Below, in pieces: positions 11,929 to 22,400 of a stretch of 64,000 bases of DNA. Numbering within the stretch: position 1 is the stretch's first letter; each line of letters opens with the position of its first letter. Source of the DNA: Paralithodes platypus (lineage: Eukaryota; Arthropoda; Malacostraca; Decapoda; Lithodidae); contig CM064523.1 of assembly GCA_032716605.1 (NCBI GenBank), positions 40,021,526 to 40,085,525 on the forward strand. The letters are read 5' to 3'. Below the pieces are notes generated by a model. That model made no database searches. It was not told where the DNA came from and saw only the letters and a list, made by a program, of their open reading frames with translations. Made by a program: the position numbers and the translations under genes.

Positions 11929-12270
11929 CTCTTCACAGCAGTATTGGGTGAGGCACAAACTGAGGTGTCTTGATGTTGCCCTGACTCAATTCCGTATTGG
12001 TCACTCTTCCCTTGCGGCGCATCTGTATTCTATACATATGACAGTCAGCCCTGCTTGTCAGTGGTATGGACAAGATGAGACGGTGCGACATGTTCTTTTG
12101 GACTGCTAGGATCTACATGAAGGCGTGCCTCTCAGCTTTGGGTTACAACAATATCTCCCTTCCCCTGCTACTAGGAGGGCGTGGTGTGGAGGACCATCTG
12201 CGTGTGAGAGTGATTCGGATCATCTGTATCTTCCTCCTCTCTTTGGGACGCCTGCCCTGCATCTAGCGCC
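11929..12270 (+). pseudogene. I-group LINE ORF2, C-terminal Cys-His motif and 3' end
   Basis: The frame 11876-12109 gives a basic and hydrophobic stretch (RIGHSSLAAHLY), then CQWYGQDETVRHVLLDC, which fits the C..C-like/H/C cluster found after RNase H in I-type elements (the second Cys is replaced). A second frame continues to a stop at 12,264. The end of the element is not marked by a clear tail. A short (TAG)n run at 12,598-12,616 is a possible 3' microsatellite tail. Confidence 0.7.
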
Positions 12271-12841
12271 CTGTGACACCTAGCAGCTGCTGTGGTAGGG
12301 CAAAAAGAGGATGACCCTCATCTGCAACGCCCTTCAAATCTTCAAGATTCAAGATTCCTTCTGGGGGTCGCCATGTTTGATAGTCCAGAGGTATACACAG
12401 AGAATGCTTCACCTTCAATGCCACATTATAAAGCATACACAGCATTTTGCCTTCGTATATAGTGATAACCATTAGCACAGTATCTTCTCACAGTTGTATA
12501 ATATGTATCAACATTTTAAATGAGTGATATTACTGTTAACAATCGATTATTCAGCAGCTACTGCAGCAGGAGTTCCATTCTTTTTCGCGCATGTGTGATA
12601 GTAGTAGTAGTAGTAGGTAACGTTGTTGTTAAAATAGTAGATAGTTTGTTAGTTAAAATAGGACTTCAGAGGCTATCAACCCTATTGGATTATTAAACCT
12701 ACACACTTAAAGTCAAGAATAACATTGAGAACTCCAGTCCGTTGAAAATAGTAGAATTATTTAAATCTATTTTCATCACCTTCCTGAACACACATAATTC
12801 TAAAGACACATGAAAACTTATAATTAATATAACTACTATGT
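12271..12841. other. 3' flank of I-type LINE, no gene
   Basis: Contains probable 3' untranslated sequence and a (TAG)n run at 12,598-12,616. Nothing else recognisable. Confidence 0.4.
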
Positions 12842-13052
12842 TTAACACCTTCAGCGCGATGACGCTTTTGCACCTTTAATTATGGCTAAAATTATACGAT
12901 ATTATGCAGTTTAAAAAGAACCTATGTTACTCAGAGGATTTATTGAGATTATATTTATCCCTTTGAGTCCTAGAAGTAGTTTATAAGCTAAACCCAATCA
13001 TCTAATGGTAACCAAAATAAAATAAAAAATCGTAATTGTGTTGAAGGGGTAA
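12842..13052. mobile_element. possible small TTAA-type MITE
   Basis: The left end is TTAACACCTTCAGC at 12,842. The right end TTGAAGGGGTAA (13,041-13,052) is roughly its inverted complement. The right TTAA is mutated to GTAA. This resembles the other TTAA elements here, but the match is short and could be chance. Confidence 0.3.
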
Positions 13053-13640
13053 ATGGGCATGACACTGACATTGTTCCTCCGTAGTCTGCAGATTGTTGTA
13101 TGATTATTCCTCTTTTCTCCCACCCTTCGTCTGATTTGTTTTACAAATTCCCACCGCTTTATGTTCTACTTTTAAATTTGCGTCATTTAATATGCTCAAA
13201 TTTCATACCATATTGGTATATTAGTTTTGCCCTAACCTTATGATGGAACGGAGCCGACTATTTTGTTTTTCTTGTAATTATAATTTTATACATGCAATCC
13301 AATAGTAAATTTTATTGAAATGCACTTGTGTTAATCGAAGGGACAAGAGGAAACAGAACCACTCTCGTGGGCCCATCTAACCACTTGGAGGGAGGGAGAA
13401 CCAAGGCAATCGTCTCACCACTTACAGGTGGCCTTAACCCAGCACTCACCCTCTTGTGTGAATGTAGTATGGCTATATTTAAAAGTTTGTATTCAGTTAA
13501 GGAAGGAGATGTGACAGTTAAAGGCGTCATACTAGCTCAATTAATCATTCTAAATATCACAGAGCCTCCCTTAGCCTGCACACACATCTCTATATATAGC
13601 TAAAATAAAACTAAAAACTAAAAACGATACCTAAGGGATT

Positions 13641-13673
13641 AATCTTGGAGGGAGCAGTGCTCCCTCCAAGATT
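13641..13673. repeat. perfect 16-bp-arm palindrome
   Basis: AATCTTGGAGGGAGCA is followed by a single G and then its exact reverse complement. A stable hairpin would form in DNA or RNA. No adjacent gene explains it. The surrounding 13,053-14,053 has no recognisable coding sequence. Confidence 0.85.
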
Positions 13674-14053
13674 AGTTGAAAGACGCCAAATATCTTCAAG
13701 TAAGAAAGCAACATGCAAGTACGTGTAATGTGAGTCACATTTAATGTGTAGCCGTGTGTTTGAGTCCACTAGTTACGAAACGTGAGTAGATAAGTGTGAA
13801 CGCACCGTAGTTAATATAACCGAACATATTTGCTATATCTCTCTTGCCAGACAATCTAACAAACTTAATGAAATAATTATGGACGGGCTAATTGTTCTTG
13901 TCCCTTACACATGTTTTCCCTTCCATCTCATTCTTTCCCTTAGGGTCTCTTAATTAACTCTCCAACCATCCTCTCTCCCTAACAAGCAACATAAGAGAGC
14001 TGCCCAATTACCCTAGCTGACATAATTATATTCCCGCTCTGGCTTTACGCGAG

Positions 14054-14424
14054 ATATATTATGGTGCCCTATGTTACCCTGTAGTGTCTCCCTTATACCA
14101 CCAAGCCCTTCCTGTCCAGCGTGTTCTGTGTTCACCACCAGGACATATATTATGGTGCCCTATGTTACCCTGTAGTGTCTCCCTTATACCACCAAGCCCT
14201 TCCTGTCCAGCGTGTTCTGTGTTCACCACCAGGACATATATTATGGTGCCCTATGTTACCCTGTAGTGTCTCCCTTATACCACCAAGCCCTTCCTGTCCA
14301 GCGTGTTCTGTGTTCACCACCAGGACATATATTATGGTGCCCTATGTTACCCTGTAGTGTCTCCCTTATACCACCAAGCCCTTCCTGTCCAGCGTGTTCT
14401 GTGTTCACCACCAGGACATATATT
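14054..14424. repeat. 91-bp tandem repeat, about four copies
   Basis: A 91-bp unit starting ATATATTATGGTGCCCTATG repeats four times with essentially no differences and ends in a 7-bp partial unit. The homogeneity implies recent amplification. Open frames that run through it arise only because 91 is not a multiple of three and no stop happens to occur. Confidence 0.9.
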
Positions 14425-14439
14425 GTTGGTATGGCGGAC

Positions 14440-15330
14440 TCAACTATACGAACTGTTTACTATTTGAGCCACAATTTAGATGGACAGCTGACTATTTGGG
14501 CCACATTAGATGGTCAATTGACTATTTGAGCCATTAACTAGATGTACAGCTGATTATTTGTGCCACTAATTAATGAACACCTTACTATTTGTGCCATTAC
14601 CTAGATGGACAGCTGACTATTTGAGCCGCTAACGAGAGGGACAGCTGACTATTTGAACCACTAACTAGATGGACAGCTGACTATTTGAGCTGTTAACTAA
14701 ATGAACAGCTGACTATTTGTGCCATTATGTAGATGGCCAGCTGTCTATTTGAGCCGCTATTTATATGGACAGCTGACTATTTGGGCCAATAACTAGGTGG
14801 TCAGCTGACTATTTGAGCAGCTATCTAGATGGACAGCTGATTATTTGGGTCAATAACTAGGTGGTCAGCTGACTATTTGAGCCGCTGACTAAAATAACGG
14901 TTGACAATCAAAATACTGACTAAACGATAAGTTCGCAATATGAACGATTTGACTAAATGAAAAATTCACTCAACGAACAGCTGATTAAACAAAAGGCCTA
15001 CTAAATGAACTATTGACTATGTGAATGGCAGACTATACGAGTCACTGACTCAGTAGCTACTTGAGCCACTGACTAAGAAAATGGTTTACTATACGATCCA
15101 CTTACTATAAAATGGGTTAACTACTTAAACCACTAAATAGACAACCCATTGACTACCTTTCTACATATGGCTGACTATATCAGCCGCTGACTGACAAGAC
15201 AAGCAACTGCTTATACACACAGCTGACTGTATGAACCACTACCTAGATGGACAGCTGACCATTATAGCTACTGACTACTTCAACGTTTAGCTACTGGACA
15301 TGAGCCCCTGACTACTAACAGTGGAATATA
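14440..15330. repeat. 32-bp minisatellite with CAGCTG core
   Basis: Units of 32 bp with the core GACAGCTGACTATTTGAGCC repeat regularly from about 14,470 to 14,890. They become degenerate towards 15,330, where the CTGACTA element persists at irregular spacing. Within 14,740-14,890 two 64-bp higher-order units occur (alternating GGACAGCTG and GGTCAGCTG). No coding function. Confidence 0.85.
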
Positions 15331-15459
15331 TGGATGGTTATAACAAACTCATTAGTAATGGAAACTTTTTAATTATCATAAAATAGTAAAATACAATTTA
15401 AGAGAGAAATAAAGAGCACAACCACCACTTACCGTATGTATCGATGTGAATGGACCACC

Positions 15460-15947
15460 TTAACCCTTAATTAGCGGCGAGCAACATAAGTCGAGTTAAA
15501 TAAAGCTGGACTATGTGGCGGCGCTCGACATAGGTCGAGTGGCAATTTCAGCACGTAATGTGGCTGAGAGAGAGAGACAAGTGGTGGCAGGAGACTAGCG
15601 AGCGTATGACTGCTCCAGACCACCGCGGCGAACCTACTGACACAAATCTCAGCTCCCTCCTCCCTCTCTCACTCGCTACATACTCAATTATGTACCGAAA
15701 GTACCGAATTACCTGCTTTTTGCACTCGCGTTGCACGGTTATTGCAAGAAAACTATCCATCATACAAGGATCGTTATGGTGTCATTCGAAAGCTCTGTTT
15801 ATGCCCTTTCAGGGATAGGTACTTGTCTTACGTTCTGGGTCTTATTTAGGCATGAAAATGATCACGTAAACAGCCCTATTTTGGCTAAAAACACCCCGCT
15901 GTGCGGTACATATAAATAAACCGCATAGGCCGCTCGTAAGGTGTTAA
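15460..15947 (+). mobile_element. TTAA-flanked piggyBac-like MITE
   Basis: TTAA lies at 15,460-15,463 and 15,944-15,947. The copy is nearly identical to that at 1502, including the GCGGCGAGCAACATAAGTCG start. No transposase is encoded; the short frames in it also occur in the other copies and reflect sequence identity, not coding constraint. Confidence 0.85.
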
Positions 15948-16268
15948 CTACGGTACTAACTATGGTTGAGCTACCATATAAGGCAACATATATAGTTAAA
16001 GTTTCGTGTAGTCAAAAATAAAAATTATTTTCCCTCAGTTCGTATGGTAATGGCTCACAGTTAGGAAACAAATATTACCAACAACAATACCATCCTGACG
16101 TGTATTGTAATATGTGATGATAAGACAAAGACAACGGAATATATGGACATTTTAATACAAGGATGAAGAGGAACACGAGTCAATCTCAAGCACCATAACA
16201 CAACATTATGCACAGTTGGTAGAGTAAACAATGTCATGGCACAATATAGAATTAGGCTCAACACTCTA

Positions 16269-16539
16269 GTGGGGTAGATAATAGAAAATGTGTGCAAAAT
16301 GTGATACAAGCACCAAATTTGGCATGGTGGTTCGGACTTCCCAAGGGTCTACTTAGCAAATCTGCCTGACGTGCCATTCAAAAGTCCAAGATGGCGGCCA
16401 TTTTTCAAGATGGACGCCGAATGCGTCTGCCGAAAATGGTTTTGCTCATAGATCTACATGTACTTGATGGATTTGAATGATCTTGGTGTCGATTTCTATG
16501 TTTTCTTGCATGCTGAATCTATTTTGTTTACTTTCACTA

Positions 16540-16540
<1 letters not shown>
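16269..16540 (+). repeat. left long terminal inverted repeat of the 13.5-kb unit
   Basis: Starts GTGGGGTAGATAA with TA directly outside (16,267-16,268). From 16,301 to about 16,527 it matches the reverse complement of 29,570-29,796 almost base for base, apart from a 9-10-bp insertion near 16,333. It holds AAGATGGCGGCCATTTTT, which resembles a YY1 site. It lies beyond the 3' end of the minus-strand nuclease gene. Confidence 0.85.

Positions 16541-16541
<1 letters not shown>

Positions 16542-16617
<76 letters not shown>
16542..16617. repeat. (TA)n microsatellite
   Basis: About 38 uninterrupted TA units directly at the inner edge of the inverted repeat. They may be the tail of the SINE-like piece that follows on the minus strand. 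Confidence 0.95.
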
Positions 16618-16621
<4 letters not shown>

Positions 16622-16725
16622 TTTTAACTTCTCTAACCCACCAACCAAATATATATTTAGTCAAATAAATCAATGAAATTAAATCAATGTGGTCGTCGTG
16701 GGGGATCGAACCCTAGATACTGTAA
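16618..16725 (-). mobile_element. probable 5'-truncated tRNA-derived SINE
   Basis: On the minus strand a B-box-like GGGTTCGATCCCCC (about 16,703-16,716) is followed by an AT-rich body and an A-run leading into (TA)n. No A box lies at the expected distance upstream, so the copy is truncated or the match is accidental. Confidence 0.4.
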
Positions 16726-16833
16726 ATGGTAGAAAATTAACACTTTATATAAAATAACAACATAACTCGTCAAATAATACTCCTAATACTTTATATACAC
16801 AATATAAACATTAAATATACATATGTATATGTA

Positions 16834-18276
16834 TCAATACAGCTGACATACACAGCTGCAGAGTGCAGTGCAGGCGAGCCCTGAACGAAAGCATTTGCAT
16901 CTCCGGTTGCAGCCTTTCTTGCAGGAACACTGGGTCAGTTCCCGACAGCTGGCTGCCATAGGCGGAAGCGTTGTCCAACAGATCTGCCATATGTCTCCCT
17001 TCCGATTCCATCCCCAGTCGGCAGGACTGACGACTTCTGGATTGGTTACTGTTGCTTGACCCCATATGATACCAGCCTGGTAAACAGCACGTTTTGTGTG
17101 TTCCATGAGGGTTGCACTGGTTGGTGGGATCGTATCATAGTACCTCTGCTTACGGGCAAAGAGATTCAGCCTTGCCTCGTCAACACCGGTGGCTGCACTT
17201 GATCTGTCATACATGAGGACAACAAAGTTCTCCAGCTTCTGCAGGTCATCCTCAGAAACCTCTGTTGGGCAGTTGCTGAGTTTTGTAAAGGTTTCAGAAA
17301 CCTCATCACAGACCTCCCAAGTCAGCCATGCAGATTTCTTTCCCTTACCACGGATAGACGAGACCGCGTCACAGCCCGTGAATGCATGGAAATACAGGAT
17401 CCCACTGTCTTTCTCAGGTCCTATTGCAGAAACTACCTCATGGACTGGTATCCATCGAGCATTGGCTCCCTGCCCAAAAGCAATCCAAATTTTTTCAAGA
17501 CTAAGCTTCTGCAGGGATGGCAGCTTAGACACTGCTATGACGAGCACGTCAGTGTCATTGGCTTTGATGACAAGTGACTTGCTACCCTCTGCAGTTGCAT
17601 CTCTGCCATGTACAAATATACGGGTATCAGCTTCTTCATGACAGCATGGGGCCAAAGCATCAGGGATTTGTTTTTGTTGCTGATGACATCTTCTCCTTTT
17701 GTCACGATGACCATACTTGTGGTTTCAGCCTGACATATTTTCTCTGCGAGAAAGTGGAAGAGCTCAGTTTTGTTGTTGTTTTTGTTGTTGTTGTTGTTGA
17801 AAGCTTCTCCAGTTTGTTGGGATCTTGCTGGTTCCAGTCACTCTTCTTCTGATCCCCTGACCTCTTTTTGACCTGGTTTCAGATTTCAGACTAGACTTCT
17901 TGTACACATCAAAGATGACATCGACTCCCTTGAATTTGGTGCCAAAGGATTCCACTTTTGGAAGGATGTCTTCTTTTGCATAGTCATCGAAAGTCTTTGG
18001 GCTGCGTGGAGGCAGGGAATTGATGAGCGCTGATCCATCAATGATGATGGTGTCTCCCTCTGGTTCGCTGTCAGGCAATGTCACCAGTGCCTGAAGAATT
18101 TCAGTTAGCTGTGACTTCTGGCAGATACGAAGCCTGCCATTGTCACTGAGAGATGCAGGTGCTGACTGGTTCTCATGCTTGAATAATTCTTGCAAGTCAC
18201 ACTGTCTGTTTTGGCTCTCGTTTCTCACCAGGATGTTCAGGGCTTGGGTGTTGGAACAGAGACATACTGGTACCAT
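16834..18276 (-). pseudogene. nuclease gene 1, C-terminal FEN/XPG-like domain and Cys-rich tail
   Basis: Two frames on the minus strand. The first (18,276-17,764) has TIIIDGSALINSLP, then VDVIFDVYKKSSLKSETRSKRG. The second (17,655-16,834) has CHEEADTRIFVH, IKANDTDVLVIAV and FTGCDAVSSIRGKGKKSAW. The order DGSAL / DVY / EADTR / DTDV / GCD..S..G.GKK follows 5'-nuclease (FEN/XPG) folds: metal-binding acids, then a helix-turn-helix-like GCD segment. The tail CSCKKGCNRRCKCFRSGLACT is a tesmin/TSO1-like cysteine cluster. Frameshifts lie near 18,250 and 17,655. An expanded CAA/AAC tract at 17,768-17,800 replaces normal sequence by poly-Gln. The nuclease role is inferred from motif order; the natural substrate is unknown. 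Confidence 0.75.
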
Positions 18277-19759
18277 GGAAGGAAGTTTGAGCTGTAGTCA
18301 CTGTTGGGTTGTGGTCGATGTTGTCCACCGCGGACGTTGTGAACACCTGCTTCCTCAACACTGGTGGACAGACAACTCCATCATCCACGTACTGAGGTAC
18401 AATAGCTTCTCCAAGCTGGGCTGAGATTTCTAAGACTCTATCATAGGTGATGCTGAGTCCATTGTCATGGAGCATGTCTATGAGCTGCCTCTTCCTTGTT
18501 TTGGCAAACACAGACATGCCCATGTACACAACAAATGGTGTCTCCCGGTCCTTGGAATGTCTGTGGACGTGAGATCCGGCCTTGTATTTGGCAAAACAGT
18601 TGTACTGTAAGAGCTGAGCCATAGCAAGGTCAGACTTTGAGGCTCCATGTTGGAGTTGTGACTTGATGTCTGCTCCATGCTCAATCATGCAAACAAACTG
18701 AAGCAGTGATGACGGTACAGCATCTTCTAGGCACCCATCATGGAATGTGCCATTCCACTGTGATTTGTGTTGAAGCATTTCACGTCTTATCATCCCAGCA
18801 GTCTTTACAAGATGAACGGCTTCTCCATATTTGCTTGCAAGAATTGACCCTACATCCTTCTTAAAGGCCAGTAGGACATCACGTCCATGATGTACAGCTT
18901 GTAGATCAGGGATGTGTTGAAGCAGCTGGTCCTTCAGTCGGGTAGCATGAACATCAGGACTGTCGATGCCAAGCTGCTCCAGCCCCTGCCTGTAGAGCAT
19001 ACATAGGTCGGCAAGTCGGAAGACTGATGGAGCTGAACTTTCACTTGCAGATTTTGTCTCAATGATGTATGTTACCAGTTCAGAGAAGGCAATTGGATAT
19101 GCTTCCCTCTTTCCTACCTCAGAGTTTTCTGCTTCCCACAGCTCTTCAGCACGCAGGTGAGCTCGTTCTCGGTTGTAGAGACCAGCCAAGCATGCACTGT
19201 GGTAGTTCAGTTTCTGCACCACCACATCTCCAGCACTCAGTTTGGCAAGCAGCTTTCCATCATTGAGAGTCTTTGCACACTTTTTGACTCTCTTGTTCAG
19301 TTTCATGGTCATAGCTTGTCTAAAGTCATCCAGATCTCCCTCCTCCTCACATATGAAACATTCTATCCGTTTGGGGTCTGACATTCTCTGTGGTATTTTG
19401 CTGCTGCCGCTGCTGCTGTTCTCATCTGTTGCAGGAAACGATCTCTTTTCTGCCCTTTGTAACTTAGTGTTGCTGAACAGAAGCCTGCAACTAGCATGGT
19501 ACTGTGCTTGATTTTCCCTCAAGGTTGCCTCTATCCCACTGCCGTCATCAAGCCTTCGTGGGTCCATCTTGATCGGTAGCGCATTCACTGCATGAAATAG
19601 AGGAATATTCCTCCCTAAGAGGCTGTATCCATCCTCTACCCTTCTGGCAGGATTTGCAAGTGGAGATGTTAGGCATTCGCTCTTCTCTGTTTGACAGAGG
19701 CAACACTTGGTCCAGTTGGTCTGCCATGATGCAGTCTCACATTTGGTGTTTGAAGCCAT
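18197..19759 (-). CDS. nuclease gene 1, N-terminal zinc-binding and middle region
   Basis: An intact 520-codon frame starting at the ATG at 19,759. Early cysteines (KCCLCQTEKSEC) and a YHASC segment near residue 90, then CFICEEEGDLDD near residue 137 and LNYHSACLAGLY near 187, suggest two treble-clef-like zinc modules. The middle is helical (YRQGLEQLGI, HIPDLQAVHHGRDVLLAFKKD). The end has YDRVLEISAQLG and VDNIDHNPTVTTAQTSFHG, a signature I associate with a large group of uncharacterised invertebrate element proteins. It overlaps the next frame by 80 bp, so one frameshift separates it from the nuclease half. Total protein about 970 residues. No TFDQPLWW-like core is present, unlike gene 2. Confidence 0.7.
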   Translation of the reverse strand: MASNTKCETASWQTNWTKCCLCQTEKSECLTSPLANPARRVEDGYSLLGRNIPLFHAVNALPIKMDPRRLDDGSGIEATLRENQAQYHASCRLLFSNTKLQRAEKRSFPATDENSSSGSSKIPQRMSDPKRIECFICEEEGDLDDFRQAMTMKLNKRVKKCAKTLNDGKLLAKLSAGDVVVQKLNYHSACLAGLYNRERAHLRAEELWEAENSEVGKREAYPIAFSELVTYIIETKSASESSAPSVFRLADLCMLYRQGLEQLGIDSPDVHATRLKDQLLQHIPDLQAVHHGRDVLLAFKKDVGSILASKYGEAVHLVKTAGMIRREMLQHKSQWNGTFHDGCLEDAVPSSLLQFVCMIEHGADIKSQLQHGASKSDLAMAQLLQYNCFAKYKAGSHVHRHSKDRETPFVVYMGMSVFAKTRKRQLIDMLHDNGLSITYDRVLEISAQLGEAIVPQYVDDGVVCPPVLRKQVFTTSAVDNIDHNPTVTTAQTSFHGTSMSLFQHPSPEHPGEKREPKQTV

Positions 19760-20404
19760 TCTGATGACCAGGGCTGAGGGTTTATCCTTTTACCACCCTG
19801 TATCATGAGCACTTTCCTGTATGGAATACAACTAGGTTGATGCATGTCTGCCCTACACCTAGCCCGATCGTTCATCCAATGTCGTTTAAGTCCTGAGCGA
19901 CCTGTACACCATCCAGATAACTTTGAAACCCCATTACCCTTGGCTCGGCTCTCCCGCGCTGGCCCCTCCTGTCAATTCAGGTGCGGTTGCTTAACAGGTC
20001 CGTGGGGTAGGTTAAGCAACATTTGGGACACTAAGTATGAGATGCACTCCTCCTTAGCTGACATTGAACCCCATTCTGTTTCACAGTAGTAATTATCACC
20101 AGTGTGCCATGGTAGTGCCAACAATCACTCCTTTAGAAATATGGCTTCTTGGATCAATCAGGTCTGGTTTGTTGACTTCATGCACTTTGCATTTGGAGCA
20201 TGGCATACTCCCTCACATACAGAGACCCTCTGCCTGTTACCCTCACCTAGTTTAGCCCGTGAGCCAACACGGTTTACCAGGGTGTGGCCGTTGCAGTGCA
20301 CTAGCATCTTCTTGGAGCCATAGATGAGAGTTAGGTAAGTAGTGAGGATGCACTAAATAAAAATACTGCTCTATACATTTAGAAATTACCATGTCATGCA
20401 CATA
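19760..20404. promoter_or_regulatory. divergent intergenic region between the two nuclease genes
   Basis: The two genes point away from each other here, so both promoters should lie in 19,760-20,730. GGTAAGT at about 20,335 could be the donor of a 5' untranslated first exon of gene 2, because a strong acceptor (TTCATTTCAG) ends at 20,730. No TATA box is convincing. Short frames in both directions (for example 20,102-20,323) are not supported by any domain. Confidence 0.4.
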
Positions 20405-20531
20405 TAGTCCAGTAAAGATATGGATATACCCACCACTAATTGCAATAGTTTTTCTCCCTGTTTTATTATAGTGTGTGTTAGTATAGGAATAACATACTAA
20501 AAGTCTAGGTAAATCTATCTGTGGGAACATT
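20405..20531. repeat. inner inverted repeat, left copy
   Basis: TAGTCCAGTAAAGATA and the following sequence through AATTGCAATAGTTTTT match, inverted, 29,312-29,450 downstream of gene 2, with small indels. Gene 2 is thus bracketed by a second, inner inverted repeat in addition to the outer one. Confidence 0.7.
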
Positions 20532-20730
20532 GTTTTGCAAAGGCATTTTCTAAAATGCTGAGTCAGCAACTTTTCATTAATGACAAATCGTGGTTCTCTA
20601 CTTGTCTATCTCATCGTTTCATTTTATATTGCAGCAATATTTGTACATCTGTTTCTTAGATAATCTACATGTTGATGTTTGTCACCTTGGTTATATAAAA
20701 TATAATATGTGACTTTTCTTTTCATTTCAG

Positions 20731-21740
20731 ATCTATGACTAGCTATCATGGATAAGTGTGTTTTGTGAGCAACCTCTCGCTGATGGTCAACAGATGGTGA
20801 CATTAACTCAGAAAGGATGTGACAGTATCGTGAGGGCCTGTACGCTACGTCAGGATACTTTGTCCGTATCTGTTGGTCAGACAGTTCATATCAAATGTCG
20901 CAATGGATTACACAAACCCCCATGTTATTGAAAGAGACAAAAAAAGATCAGCCAATGAGGCAGATTTTCATCAATCTTCTGCTAGCCTCCGATCTTCGAA
21001 ACCAGTATTCGTCTACAAAGAACATTGTATATTTTGTGGCTGTGGAGATAGTTCAGGTGGTCGACACGATGCCCGAAAACTCATTCCAGTTCGATCCATC
21101 AACATGCCGAAAATGATTCTCAAAGCATGTGAGGAGTATGAGGGTCCTTGGGTGGACGTCGTCAGAGATCGTGTATTATTTGTTAATGACCTCCATGCTA
21201 CCGATGCACTATATCATAACCTTTGTTCAACCAACTTCAGGACAGGGAAGCAGATTCCCCAAATATTTCAAAGCAGTGATGGAAAACCATTCAAGCGGGT
21301 TAAAAGGAGTGAGCGTGCTGGAAGACCAAACCAAGGAACAGCAAGACAAGCCTTCTTGAAAGCTACAGAATACTTAAGAGGAAAATGATGATGAACAGAA
21401 AACCATAACAGACTTAATTGCACAAATTAAAGAATACTGTGATGATAAGAGCGTTGCCTATGGATACACTCACATGAAGAATGAATTGAAAAAACACTTG
21501 GGAGACCAGATTGTCATCACAGAAATTGATGGAAGTCTAATGTTGTCACTCTGAAAAGCACTGTTTCTCGAATATTGCACGATTTTCACTTGAGGTCACA
21601 AGAAGATTGTGACAAACACAAAGAGATAATCAAAACAGCAGCTAAACTGATAAAAACTTACATCAAAGAAATTAACCAGTCGAGAGATGTCTATCCAGCA
21701 ACAAGTGCCATGGCATCCATCCAAGATAACCTGAGTTTCG
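20731..21740 (+). pseudogene. nuclease gene 2, N-terminal zinc-binding region
   Basis: Follows a good splice acceptor (TTCATTTCAG to 20,730). The ATG at 20,748 opens MDKCVL and hits TGA at once. In shifted frames the region continues with EQPLADGQQMVTLTQKGCDSI, then IKCR, then (20,873-21,388) EHCIFCGCGDSSGGRHDARKLIPV, a Cys-rich module closed by YHNLCSTNFRTG. Helical sequence (LIAQIKEYCDDKSVAYGYTHMKNEL; ILHDFHLRSQEDC) leads to 21,740. At least four frameshifts (about 20,765, 20,905, 21,388 and 21,550) break it, and a LINE is inserted at 21,740. CxxC/HxxxC pairs suggest zinc binding, as in gene 1. Confidence 0.7.
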
Positions 21741-21745
21741 CATAA

Positions 21746-22400
21746 CATTAACATTCTTCAACTGAACATAGATGGCATCAACACAAAGAAACACGAACTC
21801 TCACACTTCATCAAACAGCACAACATACACATTGCCATCTTACAAGAAACAAAACTCCGCACAACACAAAAAACACCAACATTTCATAATTTCACCACCA
21901 TCAGACAAGACCGGGCTGTCGGCGGGGGCGGTGGACTCATCACCCTGGTACACAAAGAAATATCATACATAGTAACCAGTGTACAAACCAAATCACTCCT
22001 CCCCCCAAATGATAACACAACAGAAATACAGTCAATTAAAATACGCACTGGCAACAACTCCAACATAACCATCATAAACACATACATCCCTCCCCAAACA
22101 TCCCCTACAGTACCAAATGAATACAGACCACACTTACAACACATCACAAACACCCCACACACCCCACAATCATCCTGGGTGGTGACTTCAACGCCAAGAC
22201 GTCGGCCTGGTTTGTCGACAACCCCGACACAGACAGAGGGCTGGTACTACAAAACCAAACCGATAACCTCATCATCCTTAACGACATCCATCAACATACC
22301 CATATTCCTCACCAAGCCCTCTATAACCCATCATCTCCAGACATCACCTTTTGCTCCCCAGAACTCGCCCCCACAACATCCTGGAGGGTGGTCAGAACCT
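21746..22400 (+). pseudogene. Jockey-like LINE ORF2, AP endonuclease
   Basis: In one frame the start reads NINILQLNIDGI, then IAILQETKL, GGGGGLITLVH and NTYIPP. After a frameshift near 22,170 come GGDFNAKTSAWF, DITFCSPEL and LGSDHLPIIIT. These are the conserved blocks of LINE endonucleases and all key residues appear present. A single-base indel near 22,170 and a second near 22,390 split the reading. Confidence 0.85.

Noticed and set aside
14084..14529. Repeated 60-105-codon frames
   Set aside because: Run through the 91-bp tandem array; by-product of the repeat.
16446..16676. Frames on both strands with (YI)n peptides
   Set aside because: Translation of the (TA)n microsatellite.
20102..20323. 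73-codon plus-strand frame between the nuclease genes
   Set aside because: No domain and overlapping alternatives on both strands; more likely promoter or untranslated sequence.
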